Assembly (NCBI RefSeq): GCF_002855515.1
Contig: NZ_PKRP01000002.1
Coordinates: 62,001-126,000, forward strand
Length of the DNA: 64,000 nt
Reading direction: 5' to 3'
From: Rhizobium sp. TH135
GTDB lineage: Bacteria; Pseudomonadota; Alphaproteobacteria; Rhizobiales; Rhizobiaceae
Shown: in pieces, positions 1 to 9,500 of the stretch
How positions within the stretch are numbered: position 1 is the stretch's first letter
Layout: the number at the start of each line of letters is the position of its first letter
Notes under the pieces: model-generated
Seen by the model: the letters and a program-made list of their open reading frames with translations, nothing else
The model's database searches: none
What the model was told of the DNA's origin: nothing
Translations under genes and position numbers: made by a program

Positions 1-1
1 C

Positions 2-472
2 GGGGCCGAGATCCGCGATCGGGTTGCTCACTTGGAGGGCTTCGATCTCTCGCTCAACATGCTGGCCAAGGCCGAGGAGAAGGGCCTATACGACCTACTT
101 GCAAAGGCCGATCTGTCGCTCGATGCGGCCGGCTCAGGCCTCTTTGGAGACGGCCTGGCCGAAAACCGCGCCGACCTCGTCTCTGCAGCCGACGTGCTGA
201 TGTATCTCGGTGATCTCGCCAATGCCTTTGCGCTGGCGGCACGGCTTGCAAAGCCCGGTGCACTTTTCGCATTTTCGGTTGAAGACGCGGGCGAGGGAGA
301 TGGTTTCCTGCTGGCGCCGAGCCTGCGTTATGCCCATACCGAACAGCATGTCCGGCAGCGTCTTGCCGAAAACGGCTTCGAAGTCCTCGTTTTGACCCGC
401 ACCACCATTCGCATGGATGGCGGAAAACCGGTCTTTGGCATTCTGTTTCTTGCGAGCCGGACGGCAAGATAA
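2..472 (+). CDS. SAM-dependent methyltransferase, C-terminal part (5' end outside window)
   Basis: The reading frame is open from base 2, so the gene begins upstream of the window and only about 156 residues are visible. The run GFDLSLNMLAKA matches the segment after motif I in class I SAM-dependent methyltransferases (usual form GxDLSxxMLxxA). ADVLMYLGDL fits motif II, and a later ALFAFSVED strand fits the next core strand. The general pattern resembles predicted TPR-linked methyltransferases (COG4976-like), but the N-terminal half that would carry TPRs is not visible. The substrate is unknown. The gene ends about 110 bp before the YitT-type gene, on the same strand. Confidence 0.7.
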   Translation, partial: GAEIRDRVAHLEGFDLSLNMLAKAEEKGLYDLLAKADLSLDAAGSGLFGDGLAENRADLVSAADVLMYLGDLANAFALAARLAKPGALFAFSVEDAGEGDGFLLAPSLRYAHTEQHVRQRLAENGFEVLVLTRTTIRMDGGKPVFGILFLASRTAR

Positions 473-584
473 GCAGCTTTCTTGCGAATTGCTCCATAGG
501 TCAGCTTTGCTGACCTATCGTCCTTGTTTTCCAGGGGATCTCGAGTACCATTTGGGCTCCGAGATCGCTTTCTGGAGACGTGAC

Positions 585-1223
585 ATGGCGCAGTTGACGA
601 GCATGCTGGGAATCTGGAATTCGAACCCGACCCGCCACACACCGGCGGAAGATCTGCAGGGCCTCGTGGCTGGCAGCCTGATCGCCGCCCTTGGCCTCTA
701 TTTCCTCGCCCAGGTCGGGCTTCTGACCGGCGGCATGGCCGGCCTCGCCTTCGTCCTGCATTACTGGAGCGGCTGGAGCTTCGGTCTCCTGTTCTTCGTG
801 CTCAACCTGCCCTTTTACATCCTATCGCTGCGTCGCGTCGGCCTCGATTTCACCATCAAGACCTTTGCCGCCGTCGGCCTGACCTCCTTCATCGTCGAAA
901 TCGAGAGCCGCTTTCTCGTCATTCAGAGCATTGCGCCGGTCTGGGCGGCGATCCTCGGCGGCCTTCTGCTAGGCTTCGGCCTGCTCGCGCTCTACCGCCA
1001 CCGCGCCAGCCTCGGCGGCCTCGGTATCCTCGCCGTCTATATCCAGGACCGCTTCGGCATTCGCGCCGGCCTCGTGCAGCTTGCCTTCGACCTCTGCGTC
1101 ATGGCGCTCGCCTTTGCCGTCGTCAGCCCCTCCGTGGTGCTCTACTCGGTAATCGGCGCCGTGGTGCTGAACCTCTTCCTCGCGATCAACCACCGCTCGG
1201 ATCGGTATATTGCGCTGAGGTGA
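585..1223 (+). CDS. YitT family (DUF161) membrane protein
   Basis: A 212-residue integral membrane protein. After a polar N-terminus of about 20 residues it has five or six hydrophobic segments, including one rich in Gly/Leu (LGGLLLGFGLLALYRHRASLGGL). The pairing of GLLTGGMAGLAFVLHY near the N-terminus with ASLGGLGILAVYIQDR further on is typical of the YitT/DUF161 family, whose function is not settled. The ATG at 585 is preferred over an upstream in-frame start at 417 because TGGAG lies 7-12 bases before it and the predicted family N-terminus begins there. It is a single gene between the methyltransferase and the helicase, with no operon evidence. Confidence 0.85.
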   Translation: MAQLTSMLGIWNSNPTRHTPAEDLQGLVAGSLIAALGLYFLAQVGLLTGGMAGLAFVLHYWSGWSFGLLFFVLNLPFYILSLRRVGLDFTIKTFAAVGLTSFIVEIESRFLVIQSIAPVWAAILGGLLLGFGLLALYRHRASLGGLGILAVYIQDRFGIRAGLVQLAFDLCVMALAFAVVSPSVVLYSVIGAVVLNLFLAINHRSDRYIALR

Positions 1224-1272
1224 TACCTCTTTCGCCTCTTCTCTTTCACCGCCCGTCCACTACCTTGGGGCA

Positions 1273-3792
1273 GTGACGACAGCTGATTCCGCACTTGCTC
1301 TCCTGCCTGCCCCTTTCCTCCGTTGGTTCGGCGAAAAGGGCTGGCAGCCGCGCGACCATCAGCTGGAGCTGCTCGCCCGGGCGAGATCCGGCGAGAACGG
1401 CGGCGAAAGCCTGCTCCTGATTGCACCCACCGGTGCCGGCAAGACGCTGGCCGGCTTTCTACCGTCGCTGACTGAACTGACCGAGCGTGGCCGCAAGAAG
1501 CCGGGCGAGGCCTTCACAGGCATTCACACGCTCTACATATCGCCGCTAAAGGCGCTCGCTGTCGATATCGAGCGCAATCTGATGAAGCCCGTCACCGAGA
1601 TGGGGCTTTCGATCACCATCGAGAACCGCACCGGCGACACGCCGGCTCACAAGCGTCAACGGCAAAAGACCAATCCGCCGGATATTCTTCTGACGACGCC
1701 CGAACAGGTCGCATTGCTCATCTCCCATTCGGACGCGGAGCGTTTCTTCAAGGACCTGCGCTACGTTATCTTCGACGAGTTGCATTCGCTGGTGACTTCC
1801 AAGCGCGGCCATCTGCTGTCGCTCGGTCTTGCGCGCCTGAGGAAACTCGCTCCTGGTCTAAAGACCATCGGCCTTTCTGCGACTGTTGCTCAGCCGATGG
1901 ATCTGCGGCGCTGGCTGGTGGCCCAGCCGGAAGAGGGCGAGGCGGACGCGGGGCTGATCACCGTCGAAGGTGGTGCTAGACCCAATATCACCATCCTGCA
2001 GACCGAGGATCGCATCCCCTGGTCCGGGCACAAGGCGCATTATGCCATCCCCGAGATCTACAAGGTTCTCAAGGACTTCAAGACGACACTGCTCTTCGTC
2101 AACACGCGCTCCCAGGCCGAGATGCTCTTCCAGGAGCTCTGGACAGTCAATGACGACAACCTGCCGATCGCCCTGCACCATGGCTCGCTCGACGTCTCTC
2201 AGCGCCGCAAGGTGGAGGCCGCCATGGCCGAAAACCGGCTGCGTGCAGTCGTCGCCACCTCGACCCTCGATCTCGGCATCGACTGGGGTGACGTCGATCT
2301 CGTCATCCATGTTGGCGCGCCCAAGGGCGCCTCGCGCCTTGCCCAGCGCATCGGCCGCGCCAACCACCGCATGGACGAGCCCTCGCGCGCCATTCTCGTG
2401 CCGGCCAACCGCTTCGAGGTGATGGAGTGTCAGGCGGCACTCGACGCCAATTACATAGGCGCGCAGGATACGCCGCCGGTCGGCGAAGGTTCGCTCGATG
2501 TCCTAGCTCAACATGTTCTCGGCATGGCGTGTGCCGATGCCTTCGACGAGGATGAACTCTACCGCGAGGTGACCACGGCGCTTCCCTACGCCGCCCTGCC
2601 GCGCGAGATATTCGCCCGCATCGTCGATTTCGTCGCGACCGGCGGATATGCACTACGCACCTACGAGCGCTACGCCCGCATCCGCCGCCGGAAGGACGGG
2701 TTATGGCGCGTCTCCAACCCGCAGGTCGCCCAGCAGTATCGCCTCAACCTCGGTACCATCGTCGAGATGCCGATGCTCAATGTCCGGCTGGTCAAGCGCA
2801 ACCATCTGGGCTCGATCGGCCGAGGCGGCATGACGCTTGGCAAGGTCGAGGAGTATTTCTTCGAGCAACTGACCCAAGGCGATACCTTCCTCTTCTCGGG
2901 CAAGGTGCTGCGCTTCGAAGGCATCCGAGACAACGAATGCCTCGTCTCCAATGCCTTTTCGATGGACCCGAAGATCCCCGCCTATGCCGGCGGCAAGTTC
3001 CCGCTCTCGACCTATCTCGCCGAACAGGTGCGCGCGATGCTGGATGATCCCGCCCGCCGCACTGGACTGCCGGACCAGGTGCGCGACTGGCTGGCGCTGC
3101 AGGCCGAAAAGTCGGTTCTGCCGAAGCGCGGCGATCTCCTGATCGAGACCTTCCCGCGCGGCGAGCGCTTCTACATGGTGATCTATGCCTTCGAAGGCCG
3201 GCTCGCGCATCAGACGCTCGGCATGCTGCTCACACGCCGGCTGGAGCGCATGCGGGCCAAGCCGCTGGGCTTCGTCGCAACCGACTATGCCCTCGCGATC
3301 TGGGCCTTGGAGGACATGGGCTCGCTGATCGCGCGCGGAGTACTCAGCCTCGCAGACCTCTTCGATCAGGACATGCTCGGCGACGATCTCGAAACCTGGC
3401 TCGACGAGAGCTTCATGCTGAAGCGCACCTTCCGCAACTGTGCCGTCATTGCGGGTCTGATTGAACAGCGCCATCCGGGCAAGGAGAAATCCGGTCGCCA
3501 GGTGACAGTCTCCTCCGACCTCATCTACGACGTGCTGCGCAGCCACGAGCCCGATCACATCCTCATGCAGGCAACGCGACAGGATGCCGCCGCCGGACTT
3601 TTGGACATTGCCCGCCTTGCCGATATGCTGGAGCGAATCAAGGGCCACATCCTGCACAAGCGCCTGACCCAGATCTCGCCACTCGCCGTTCCGGTCATGC
3701 TGGAGATCGGCAAGGAGCCTGTGGCAGGCGAGGCCCAGGAACACGTGCTTTCGATGGCGGCAGACGATCTGATCGCCGAGGCCATGGCGTGA
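1273..3792 (+). CDS. Ligase-associated DNA damage response DEXH-box helicase (Lhr-like)
   Basis: An 839-residue superfamily 2 helicase. It shows Walker A APTGAGKT at residues 51-58, the DEXH box DELH at 168-171, motif III SAT at 202-204, and motif VI QRIGRANHR around residue 360. The C-terminal half (about 450-839) matches the winged-helix and DEAD/H-associated regions of Lhr-type helicases. The following gene is a PdeM-type phosphoesterase. This pairing defines the ligase-associated DNA damage response helicases (TIGR04121), which usually also neighbour an ATP-dependent ligase and an exonuclease; neither is in this window. The start is GTG at 1273 with a GGGG stretch just upstream. The role in DNA repair is inferred from family and context. 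Confidence 0.9.
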   Translation: MTTADSALALLPAPFLRWFGEKGWQPRDHQLELLARARSGENGGESLLLIAPTGAGKTLAGFLPSLTELTERGRKKPGEAFTGIHTLYISPLKALAVDIERNLMKPVTEMGLSITIENRTGDTPAHKRQRQKTNPPDILLTTPEQVALLISHSDAERFFKDLRYVIFDELHSLVTSKRGHLLSLGLARLRKLAPGLKTIGLSATVAQPMDLRRWLVAQPEEGEADAGLITVEGGARPNITILQTEDRIPWSGHKAHYAIPEIYKVLKDFKTTLLFVNTRSQAEMLFQELWTVNDDNLPIALHHGSLDVSQRRKVEAAMAENRLRAVVATSTLDLGIDWGDVDLVIHVGAPKGASRLAQRIGRANHRMDEPSRAILVPANRFEVMECQAALDANYIGAQDTPPVGEGSLDVLAQHVLGMACADAFDEDELYREVTTALPYAALPREIFARIVDFVATGGYALRTYERYARIRRRKDGLWRVSNPQVAQQYRLNLGTIVEMPMLNVRLVKRNHLGSIGRGGMTLGKVEEYFFEQLTQGDTFLFSGKVLRFEGIRDNECLVSNAFSMDPKIPAYAGGKFPLSTYLAEQVRAMLDDPARRTGLPDQVRDWLALQAEKSVLPKRGDLLIETFPRGERFYMVIYAFEGRLAHQTLGMLLTRRLERMRAKPLGFVATDYALAIWALEDMGSLIARGVLSLADLFDQDMLGDDLETWLDESFMLKRTFRNCAVIAGLIEQRHPGKEKSGRQVTVSSDLIYDVLRSHEPDHILMQATRQDAAAGLLDIARLADMLERIKGHILHKRLTQISPLAVPVMLEIGKEPVAGEAQEHVLSMAADDLIAEAMA

Positions 3793-3839
3793 ATCAGACA
3801 GACCGGCTATGACGAGGCCGGATGCTGCGGAATGAGTAA

Positions 3840-4565
3840 ATGACGGGTATGACGGCCCGGCGCCTGGCGCCGATCGAGACAGTGGAGACAACGACCGAGA
3901 TCGCCCTCTCGGGCGTGGCCGCCGTCTGCGATCTCACCGGTGCCATGTACCTGCCAGATCATCGCACGCTCGTCGTCTCTGACCTGCATCTTGAAAAAGG
4001 CGCGGCCTTCGCAAGGCGTGGCCAGCTTCTGCCGCCCTATGACACGCTCGCGACCCTTCGTTTGCTGGAGAGCGTCGTCAATCGCTACCAGCCGGCGACC
4101 ATTGTCAGCCTCGGCGACAATTTCCATGACCGCGTCGGGTCGGCCCTGATGCCCTCGGTCTTCCGCGAAATGATCCTTGGCCTCGCCGGTGGACGCGACA
4201 TCGTCTGGATCAATGGTAACCATGACCCGGACGGCACGACGGCTCTGCCGGGGGTGTCGATGGATGAGTTCTCGCTCGCGGGCCTCACCTTCCGCCACGA
4301 ACCTTCGCTCGCCCATGGCAAAGGCGAAGTGGCCGGCCATCTCCATCCCTCAGCCACCGTCCGTCGCCGCGAAAAATCCGTCCGCCGTCCCTGTTTTGCG
4401 ACCGACGGCCTGCGCATGGTCATGCCATCCTTCGGCGTGACAACGGGCGGCCTCGATCTGCGCCACAAGGCCTTCACCGGCCTCTTCGCCCGCACCGACC
4501 TTATCGCGCATCTGCTTGGCCGCGACCGGATCTACTCGGTGCGCTACGGCAACCTTCTCGGCTAA
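3840..4565 (+). CDS. pdeM: Ligase-associated DNA damage response endonuclease PdeM
   Basis: A 241-residue calcineurin-like metallophosphoesterase. All metal-binding motifs are in order: SDLH (47-50), GDNFHD (92-97), GNHD (126-129) and GHLH (166-169). Size and motif spacing fit the PdeM family (TIGR04123), thought to be a DNA endonuclease acting with the helicase just upstream. The gap to the helicase is 47 bp on the same strand, so co-transcription is likely. A second ATG at 3849 would remove only three residues, and I cannot decide between the two from the ribosome-binding region. Function in vivo is inference from the conserved gene neighbourhood. Confidence 0.9.
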   Translation: MTGMTARRLAPIETVETTTEIALSGVAAVCDLTGAMYLPDHRTLVVSDLHLEKGAAFARRGQLLPPYDTLATLRLLESVVNRYQPATIVSLGDNFHDRVGSALMPSVFREMILGLAGGRDIVWINGNHDPDGTTALPGVSMDEFSLAGLTFRHEPSLAHGKGEVAGHLHPSATVRRREKSVRRPCFATDGLRMVMPSFGVTTGGLDLRHKAFTGLFARTDLIAHLLGRDRIYSVRYGNLLG

Positions 4566-4614
4566 TTCGGCCTTTCAGCCTGGCGTGACCGCATAGCGCC
4601 GCCGGCTGATGCCG

Positions 4615-5418
4615 TTAGTCCTTTCGGAAGATCAGGCTCGCAGCCCAGCCTGTGACCAGGGCGAGCAGAACGGCAAATGTGCCGTAGGCGAGTGGCTGCT
4701 GGTGGGCCGCCTCGGTGATCGCTTCTTCGAGGCCCGTCTTAATGACGCGCAGCGGCAGTTCTTTTTCCGCGATGAACTCGCCCGACTTGAACAGATAGGC
4801 ATGCACCATATGCACCCCGTTCGGGATGTTGGCCGGGAGCCTGAGCGTCGCCTTGAAGAGGCTCGACGACACGAAGCGCACACCGCCCGTGTCACGCTGA
4901 TAGAGCCCGCCGGTCTGCTTCAATCTGCGGAAGGCATCGCGGAACTCGCCGAGATTGACGGAATTGCTGATGAAGCCCGTGGGCGTGAGCGCGACGTGGT
5001 CGATGCCGATGCCGAGCGAGGTCAGCACATCATCGGCTGCGATTTCCTCCACCGGCCGCGTGCTGGCGAGCGAGTATGAGATCGGCATCTGCTCGAAGGT
5101 CAGCGATGTGCGGTTGACCCAGATGCCGAAGAGCCGCTCCTTGCGGCGCACGGTGGTCCAGTCGCGTGGCCCCTCCAGTGTCACCACCACATCATACTGG
5201 CCGATGGCGAGCAGCAACTGGTCGGTATTGGTGAGCGCTCCGAAGATGGTGAGATCGGCGCCGGAAAAGTCCGAGGTGATCGCGATCTCGCTCGTGGAGG
5301 TGCCGATGTCGAGGCCTTCGGTTTCGGCCAACTGCGACGTCAAAGGATCCTGGGCGAACGCCGGAAGCGAAATCCCGATCGTGGCGAGAAGCGCAAGGGC
5401 GAGGAGGTGCGCTCTCAT
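4615..5418 (-). CDS. TIGR02186 family membrane-anchored protein
   Basis: A 267-residue protein with a signal peptide (hydrophobic LLALALLATIGISLPAFA, likely cleaved after AFA) and one C-terminal transmembrane segment ending in the basic tail RKD. The bulk therefore faces the periplasm. It resembles the TIGR02186 family, found in alphaproteobacteria almost always next to a TauE/SafE-type permease, as here. The start at 5418 gives a clean signal peptide; the longer frame upstream overlaps the permease gene and reads as non-coding. Only one base separates the permease stop from this start, so the two are surely co-translated. The function is unknown; a periplasmic partner of the permease is a reasonable guess. 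Confidence 0.85.
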   Translation of the reverse strand: MRAHLLALALLATIGISLPAFAQDPLTSQLAETEGLDIGTSTSEIAITSDFSGADLTIFGALTNTDQLLLAIGQYDVVVTLEGPRDWTTVRRKERLFGIWVNRTSLTFEQMPISYSLASTRPVEEIAADDVLTSLGIGIDHVALTPTGFISNSVNLGEFRDAFRRLKQTGGLYQRDTGGVRFVSSSLFKATLRLPANIPNGVHMVHAYLFKSGEFIAEKELPLRVIKTGLEEAITEAAHQQPLAYGTFAVLLALVTGWAASLIFRKD

Positions 5419-5419
5419 C

Positions 5420-6337
5420 TCAGCCTCCGATCGCCAGCGAGTAAAAGTCGTCTGGGGTGACGACCAGTTCGATCGCGAGACGCACGCCGACGGCAAGCAC
5501 GAGAAGGCCGAGCAGCGCGCGCAGCTGTTCGCCGCGTAGTTTCTGTCCGACCCGAACACCGTATTGCGCGCCGATCACGCCAGCCACCATCAGGATGAAG
5601 GCCAGCACGATATCGACCGAATAGTTGGTCGCCGCCTGGACGATGGTCGTGTAGGCGGTGGTGAAGATGATCTGGAACAGCGAAGTGCCGACGACGACAT
5701 TCGTCGGGATTCTGAGCAGATAGATCATCGCTGGCACCATGATGAAGCCGCCGCCGACACCCATGACCGAGGTCAGGATGCCGATGCCGAAACCGAGCGC
5801 CAGAATCGGGATCACACTCAGATAAATCTTCGATTTCTTGAAGCGCATCTTGAAGGGCAGGCGATGCACCCAGTTGTGCTGACCCGGCCGCTTCAGCGGT
5901 GCCGGTTCATTGCGGGCCGCGCGGCGGAGTGCGCGCAGGCTTTCCGCCAGCATAAGGCCGCCGACCGTGCCGAGAAAGACCACGTAGAGCAGCGAGATGA
6001 TCAGGTCGAGCTGGCCGAGGCGCCTCAGCCAGGAGAAGATCCACACACCCAGCGTCGCCCCCGCAAGGCCTCCGATCAGCAGGACCGTGCCGAGCTTCAT
6101 GTCCAGCGTCCCGCGCCGGAAATGCGAGATGGCGCCCGAGACGGAGGACGCGACAACCTGGTTCGCACCGGTTGCGACGGCGACGACTGGTGGGATGTTG
6201 TAGAAGATCAGAAGCGGTGTGATGAGGAAGCCGCCGCCCACGCCGAACATGCCCGAGAGGAAGCCAACAGCCGCGCCCATGCCGAGGATGATGAAGACAT
6301 TGACCGACAATTCGGCGATCGGCAGATAGATCGTCAC
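5420..6337 (-). CDS. TauE/SafE (TSUP) family sulfite/organosulfonate exporter-like permease
   Basis: A 305-residue polytopic membrane protein with the two-fold repeat typical of the TSUP family (formerly DUF81). Each half carries a glycine-rich GVGGGF motif followed by a TP or VP loop (GVGGGFLITPLLIFY near the start, GVGGGFIMVPAMIYLL in the second half). About eight hydrophobic segments are visible, with a polar loop of about 45 residues between the halves. Members move sulfite, sulfonates or related anions across the inner membrane; the substrate here is not known. It sits directly upstream of the TIGR02186 gene on the same strand. Confidence 0.88.
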   Translation of the reverse strand: MTIYLPIAELSVNVFIILGMGAAVGFLSGMFGVGGGFLITPLLIFYNIPPVVAVATGANQVVASSVSGAISHFRRGTLDMKLGTVLLIGGLAGATLGVWIFSWLRRLGQLDLIISLLYVVFLGTVGGLMLAESLRALRRAARNEPAPLKRPGQHNWVHRLPFKMRFKKSKIYLSVIPILALGFGIGILTSVMGVGGGFIMVPAMIYLLRIPTNVVVGTSLFQIIFTTAYTTIVQAATNYSVDIVLAFILMVAGVIGAQYGVRVGQKLRGEQLRALLGLLVLAVGVRLAIELVVTPDDFYSLAIGG

Positions 6338-6541
6338 GTCAGGACCTCAAATGCAGGTAGCCGCGCACGATGGCGCGGTCACGTCAGGGTCTACAGCCCC
6401 TTGCTCTTTCTCATGCTGGGCGGGTGCAAGTCCTTGATCGGGCTTGCTCCCTTTCGAATTCTTTCTTGCGCCTCAAGGCCAATCAAGTCAATTCGCGAGC
6501 CCGTCATAGACCCTCAATCGCGGTCTTTTATGACAGGCCGA

Positions 6542-9500
6542 TCATTTGTTACGGGCGAGCAGTTCCGTCACCAGCTTGTCCGTCACCTGGCCGGTCGGCT
6601 GTTCGCCGATCGAGGTCTGGAAAGCCTTGATCGCGGTGACTGTCTTTGCGCCCATCACGCCGTCGGGCGTGCCGGCATCGAAGCCGTTCTTGTTGAGAAT
6701 GGCCTGGATGTTGCGGATCGCCTTTTTCATGTCGACGCTGGCGGTCTTCAGGCCCTTGCCGGCCCATTCGTCGGGCGTATTGGCCGAATTGGCGTCCGGG
6801 CTCAGCTCCTTGGCCTTCCAGAGATCCACTTCGGCGCGGGCGCGCTCCAGCTGATCGGGCTTCAGGGCATTGGCCACTTCGTCCCGCTTCTGCGCGGCAT
6901 CGGTGTCGCCACCCTTTGCGGCAATCGCAAACCACTTGTAGGAGGTCACCAGATCCTGCGTCGTGCCATTGCCACGCGCGCTGAGGATGGCGAGGTTGAA
7001 CTGGCTATCGGAAACGCCGTAGTCGGAGGCCTTGCCGAACCATTCGACAGCCTTCGCATAATCCTGCGCCCCGTCCTTGCCGGAGGCATAGATGACGGCG
7101 AGGTTGTGCATGGCGCTCGCATTGCCGGCATTCGCCGCCATTTCGTAGTAGCGCTTGGCTTCAGCAATGTTCGGCGCGACGCCGGTGCCTTTTTCCAGGA
7201 AATTGGCGAGGCGATACTGAGCAAGCGCGAAGCCCTTGTCGGCCGCCAGTCGATACCACTTGGCAGCTTCAGCAAAATCATTCGCGACGCCGCGGCCTTC
7301 GGTATAGCGCGCACCGATCTCGAATAGCGCCAGCGGATCGCCGTTCTTTGCGGCTATGGAGAGCGACGGCGGGGTGATCTCGGCGGGAACGACGATCTCT
7401 GCTGCGGGAGTAGAGGCAGGCTGGATCTCTTCAGCGACCACGACCTTTGCCGGCTCGGCGGCCGGCGCTGCTGCAAGCGTGTCGGCCGCAGGAGCCGAGG
7501 CCGGTGCTTCCAGTGTCTGGCCCGGCGCAGTCGGTGCGGGCGCCATCATGGCATTTACCGGTGCTGCGTTGCCGAGCTGAACCGGTGCGGCAGCAACGAC
7601 GGGCTCCGGCGTCACCGCGACTTGCTCGTCTGTTTCGGCAGGCGGTTCGCTTGTGGCCAACTCGGCGGAGGGTACCGCTGCGCTCTCGATCGGCGCGGAT
7701 GCGTCCATGCTGTTGCCGGCTTCCTCGGCCGGCAAAGGATCCGTCGGGGTGATCTCGCTCGTCTGGTCCGGAACGGCTTCCTCAAGCACGACAGGCGCTT
7801 CGCTGCGGGTCAGGGTGTTGACCAGCGGCATGGCCATGGCTGCGAGCAGGATGGCGCCGACGGCCATCAGGATCGGGCGGCGATAGCGGGCGAATAGCGA
7901 GGCCTCTCCAGCTTTCGACTTGGCCTTCACGTCGGCCATCATCTTGTTGCCGGTTGGTGCAACCTTCTGGGCGCGGTCCATTTCCATGGCGGCCGCCTGG
8001 GCGGCACGCCGTGCAGCAGCGATGTAGTCGGTGCGGTCATTGCTTTCGTCGGCGGACGGACCCGACTTGGCGGCCTGCTGGCTGGCGCGAACGCGCTCCA
8101 GGATCTTGCGCACATCAGGTGCACCCGAACCCGGCTCCAGCAGTTCATTGGCATCGTCAGGCGGCAGCACGTCGACGGCATCGACCGACGGCGCGGGATC
8201 GACGGCGGGCCGTGCTTCGACGGTCGCCTTCGGGGCCTTCTTGGCCGGCATCAGTTTCTTGCCGAGGCCGGCGAGCAGGCTCGGCTTGGAGGCCTTCTTC
8301 TCGCGCGCAGCATCGATGACAGGCAGCGCCGTCATGGTCTGGGCAAAGTCGTCAGCGGCTGCCAGCAGTTCCTCATCGATCGGGTGCGAGGCCTGAGGAG
8401 CCGGCTCGGCAACCATACGCGGAGGCTGGACAGCCGCCGGGCTTTCGGCGGCCCGGAGCGGCTGCGGGGTCGGCAGAGGCGCCTGGGCAAAGAGCGGAGC
8501 CGGTTCCGGATGATGCAGGTCGTCGAGGCGGCCGGCGATCTGGACGAGCGTGTCGTGCAGTGCTTCGAAGGTGCGGTGGGTGCGTTCTTCCGAGTGCCGG
8601 GTATAGTCTTCGAGCTGCCGCAGATGGTCGGAGAGGGCAGAAAGGGCGGAGATGTCGGCGGCGGCCGCCTGGCTTCCCGCCGGAAACCGGTGGGCAAAGT
8701 TGGCCATGACGGTTTCGGCTGCCTGACGGGCGGCCTCGATGATGTACTCGTCGCTGGTCGCCACATAGTCCTCGAGCGCCGAGATGCGCCCGGCAACTTC
8801 CGGATCGGCCGGCGAAGGCTGGCTGATCAGGGTGGAGAGGTGAGCGATCTGGTCTTCGAGCCCCTTCAGGCTGGCACTTTCGCCGCCGACAGGGCCTGTC
8901 GAGCTCGTCTCTTCCAGCCGGTCAACGACGGCATTCAGTCGATCTTCCAGATTGCGCAGCGCACTGTCGTCGATCATTGCGACTGGCGCGGGCGCATCCA
9001 GCTCCTCGATCCGCTGGGCGAGGATTTCCAGCCGGTCGGCAAGGCGATCATTGCCCGCGCCGCCGTCCAGCGCGTCGATCTTGCGCGAGATGTCAGCGAG
9101 GTAGCCGGTGAGTTCCGGTGCCGGAGCGGGCCTCTGAACCTTTTCCAGCATGTAGGAGAGCTGGTCGAGACGTTCTTCGATGCGAACGGCGCCCTGTTCG
9201 GCAGAGAGCTGTTCGATCCGCGCCGTCAACAGCTCCAGCCGCTCTGCCATCTCGTCGGACGCGTCGTGCTGCGGCGCGCGGCGATCTGACAGTGTCTCGA
9301 TCTGCCGTGCGAGGCCGGAGAGCCGGTCCTCCAGGCGATGGAAGGTTGCCGGATCGTTGCCCGGGCCGCTGTTGCGGCTGCCGGCAGCAATCGCCCGGGT
9401 GATCTCGTCAAGACGCGTGTCGAGAGCTGCGAACTGCTCCATGACCATGCGTTCGTTCGGGTCGATATGCGCACCGATATGTTCAAGCGCGGCTGCGACC

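Noticed and set aside
5564..7327. 587-codon open frame opposite the TauE-like and PodJ-like genes
   Set aside because: It spans two well-supported genes and their gap and shows only His/Asp/Arg-rich low-complexity sequence.
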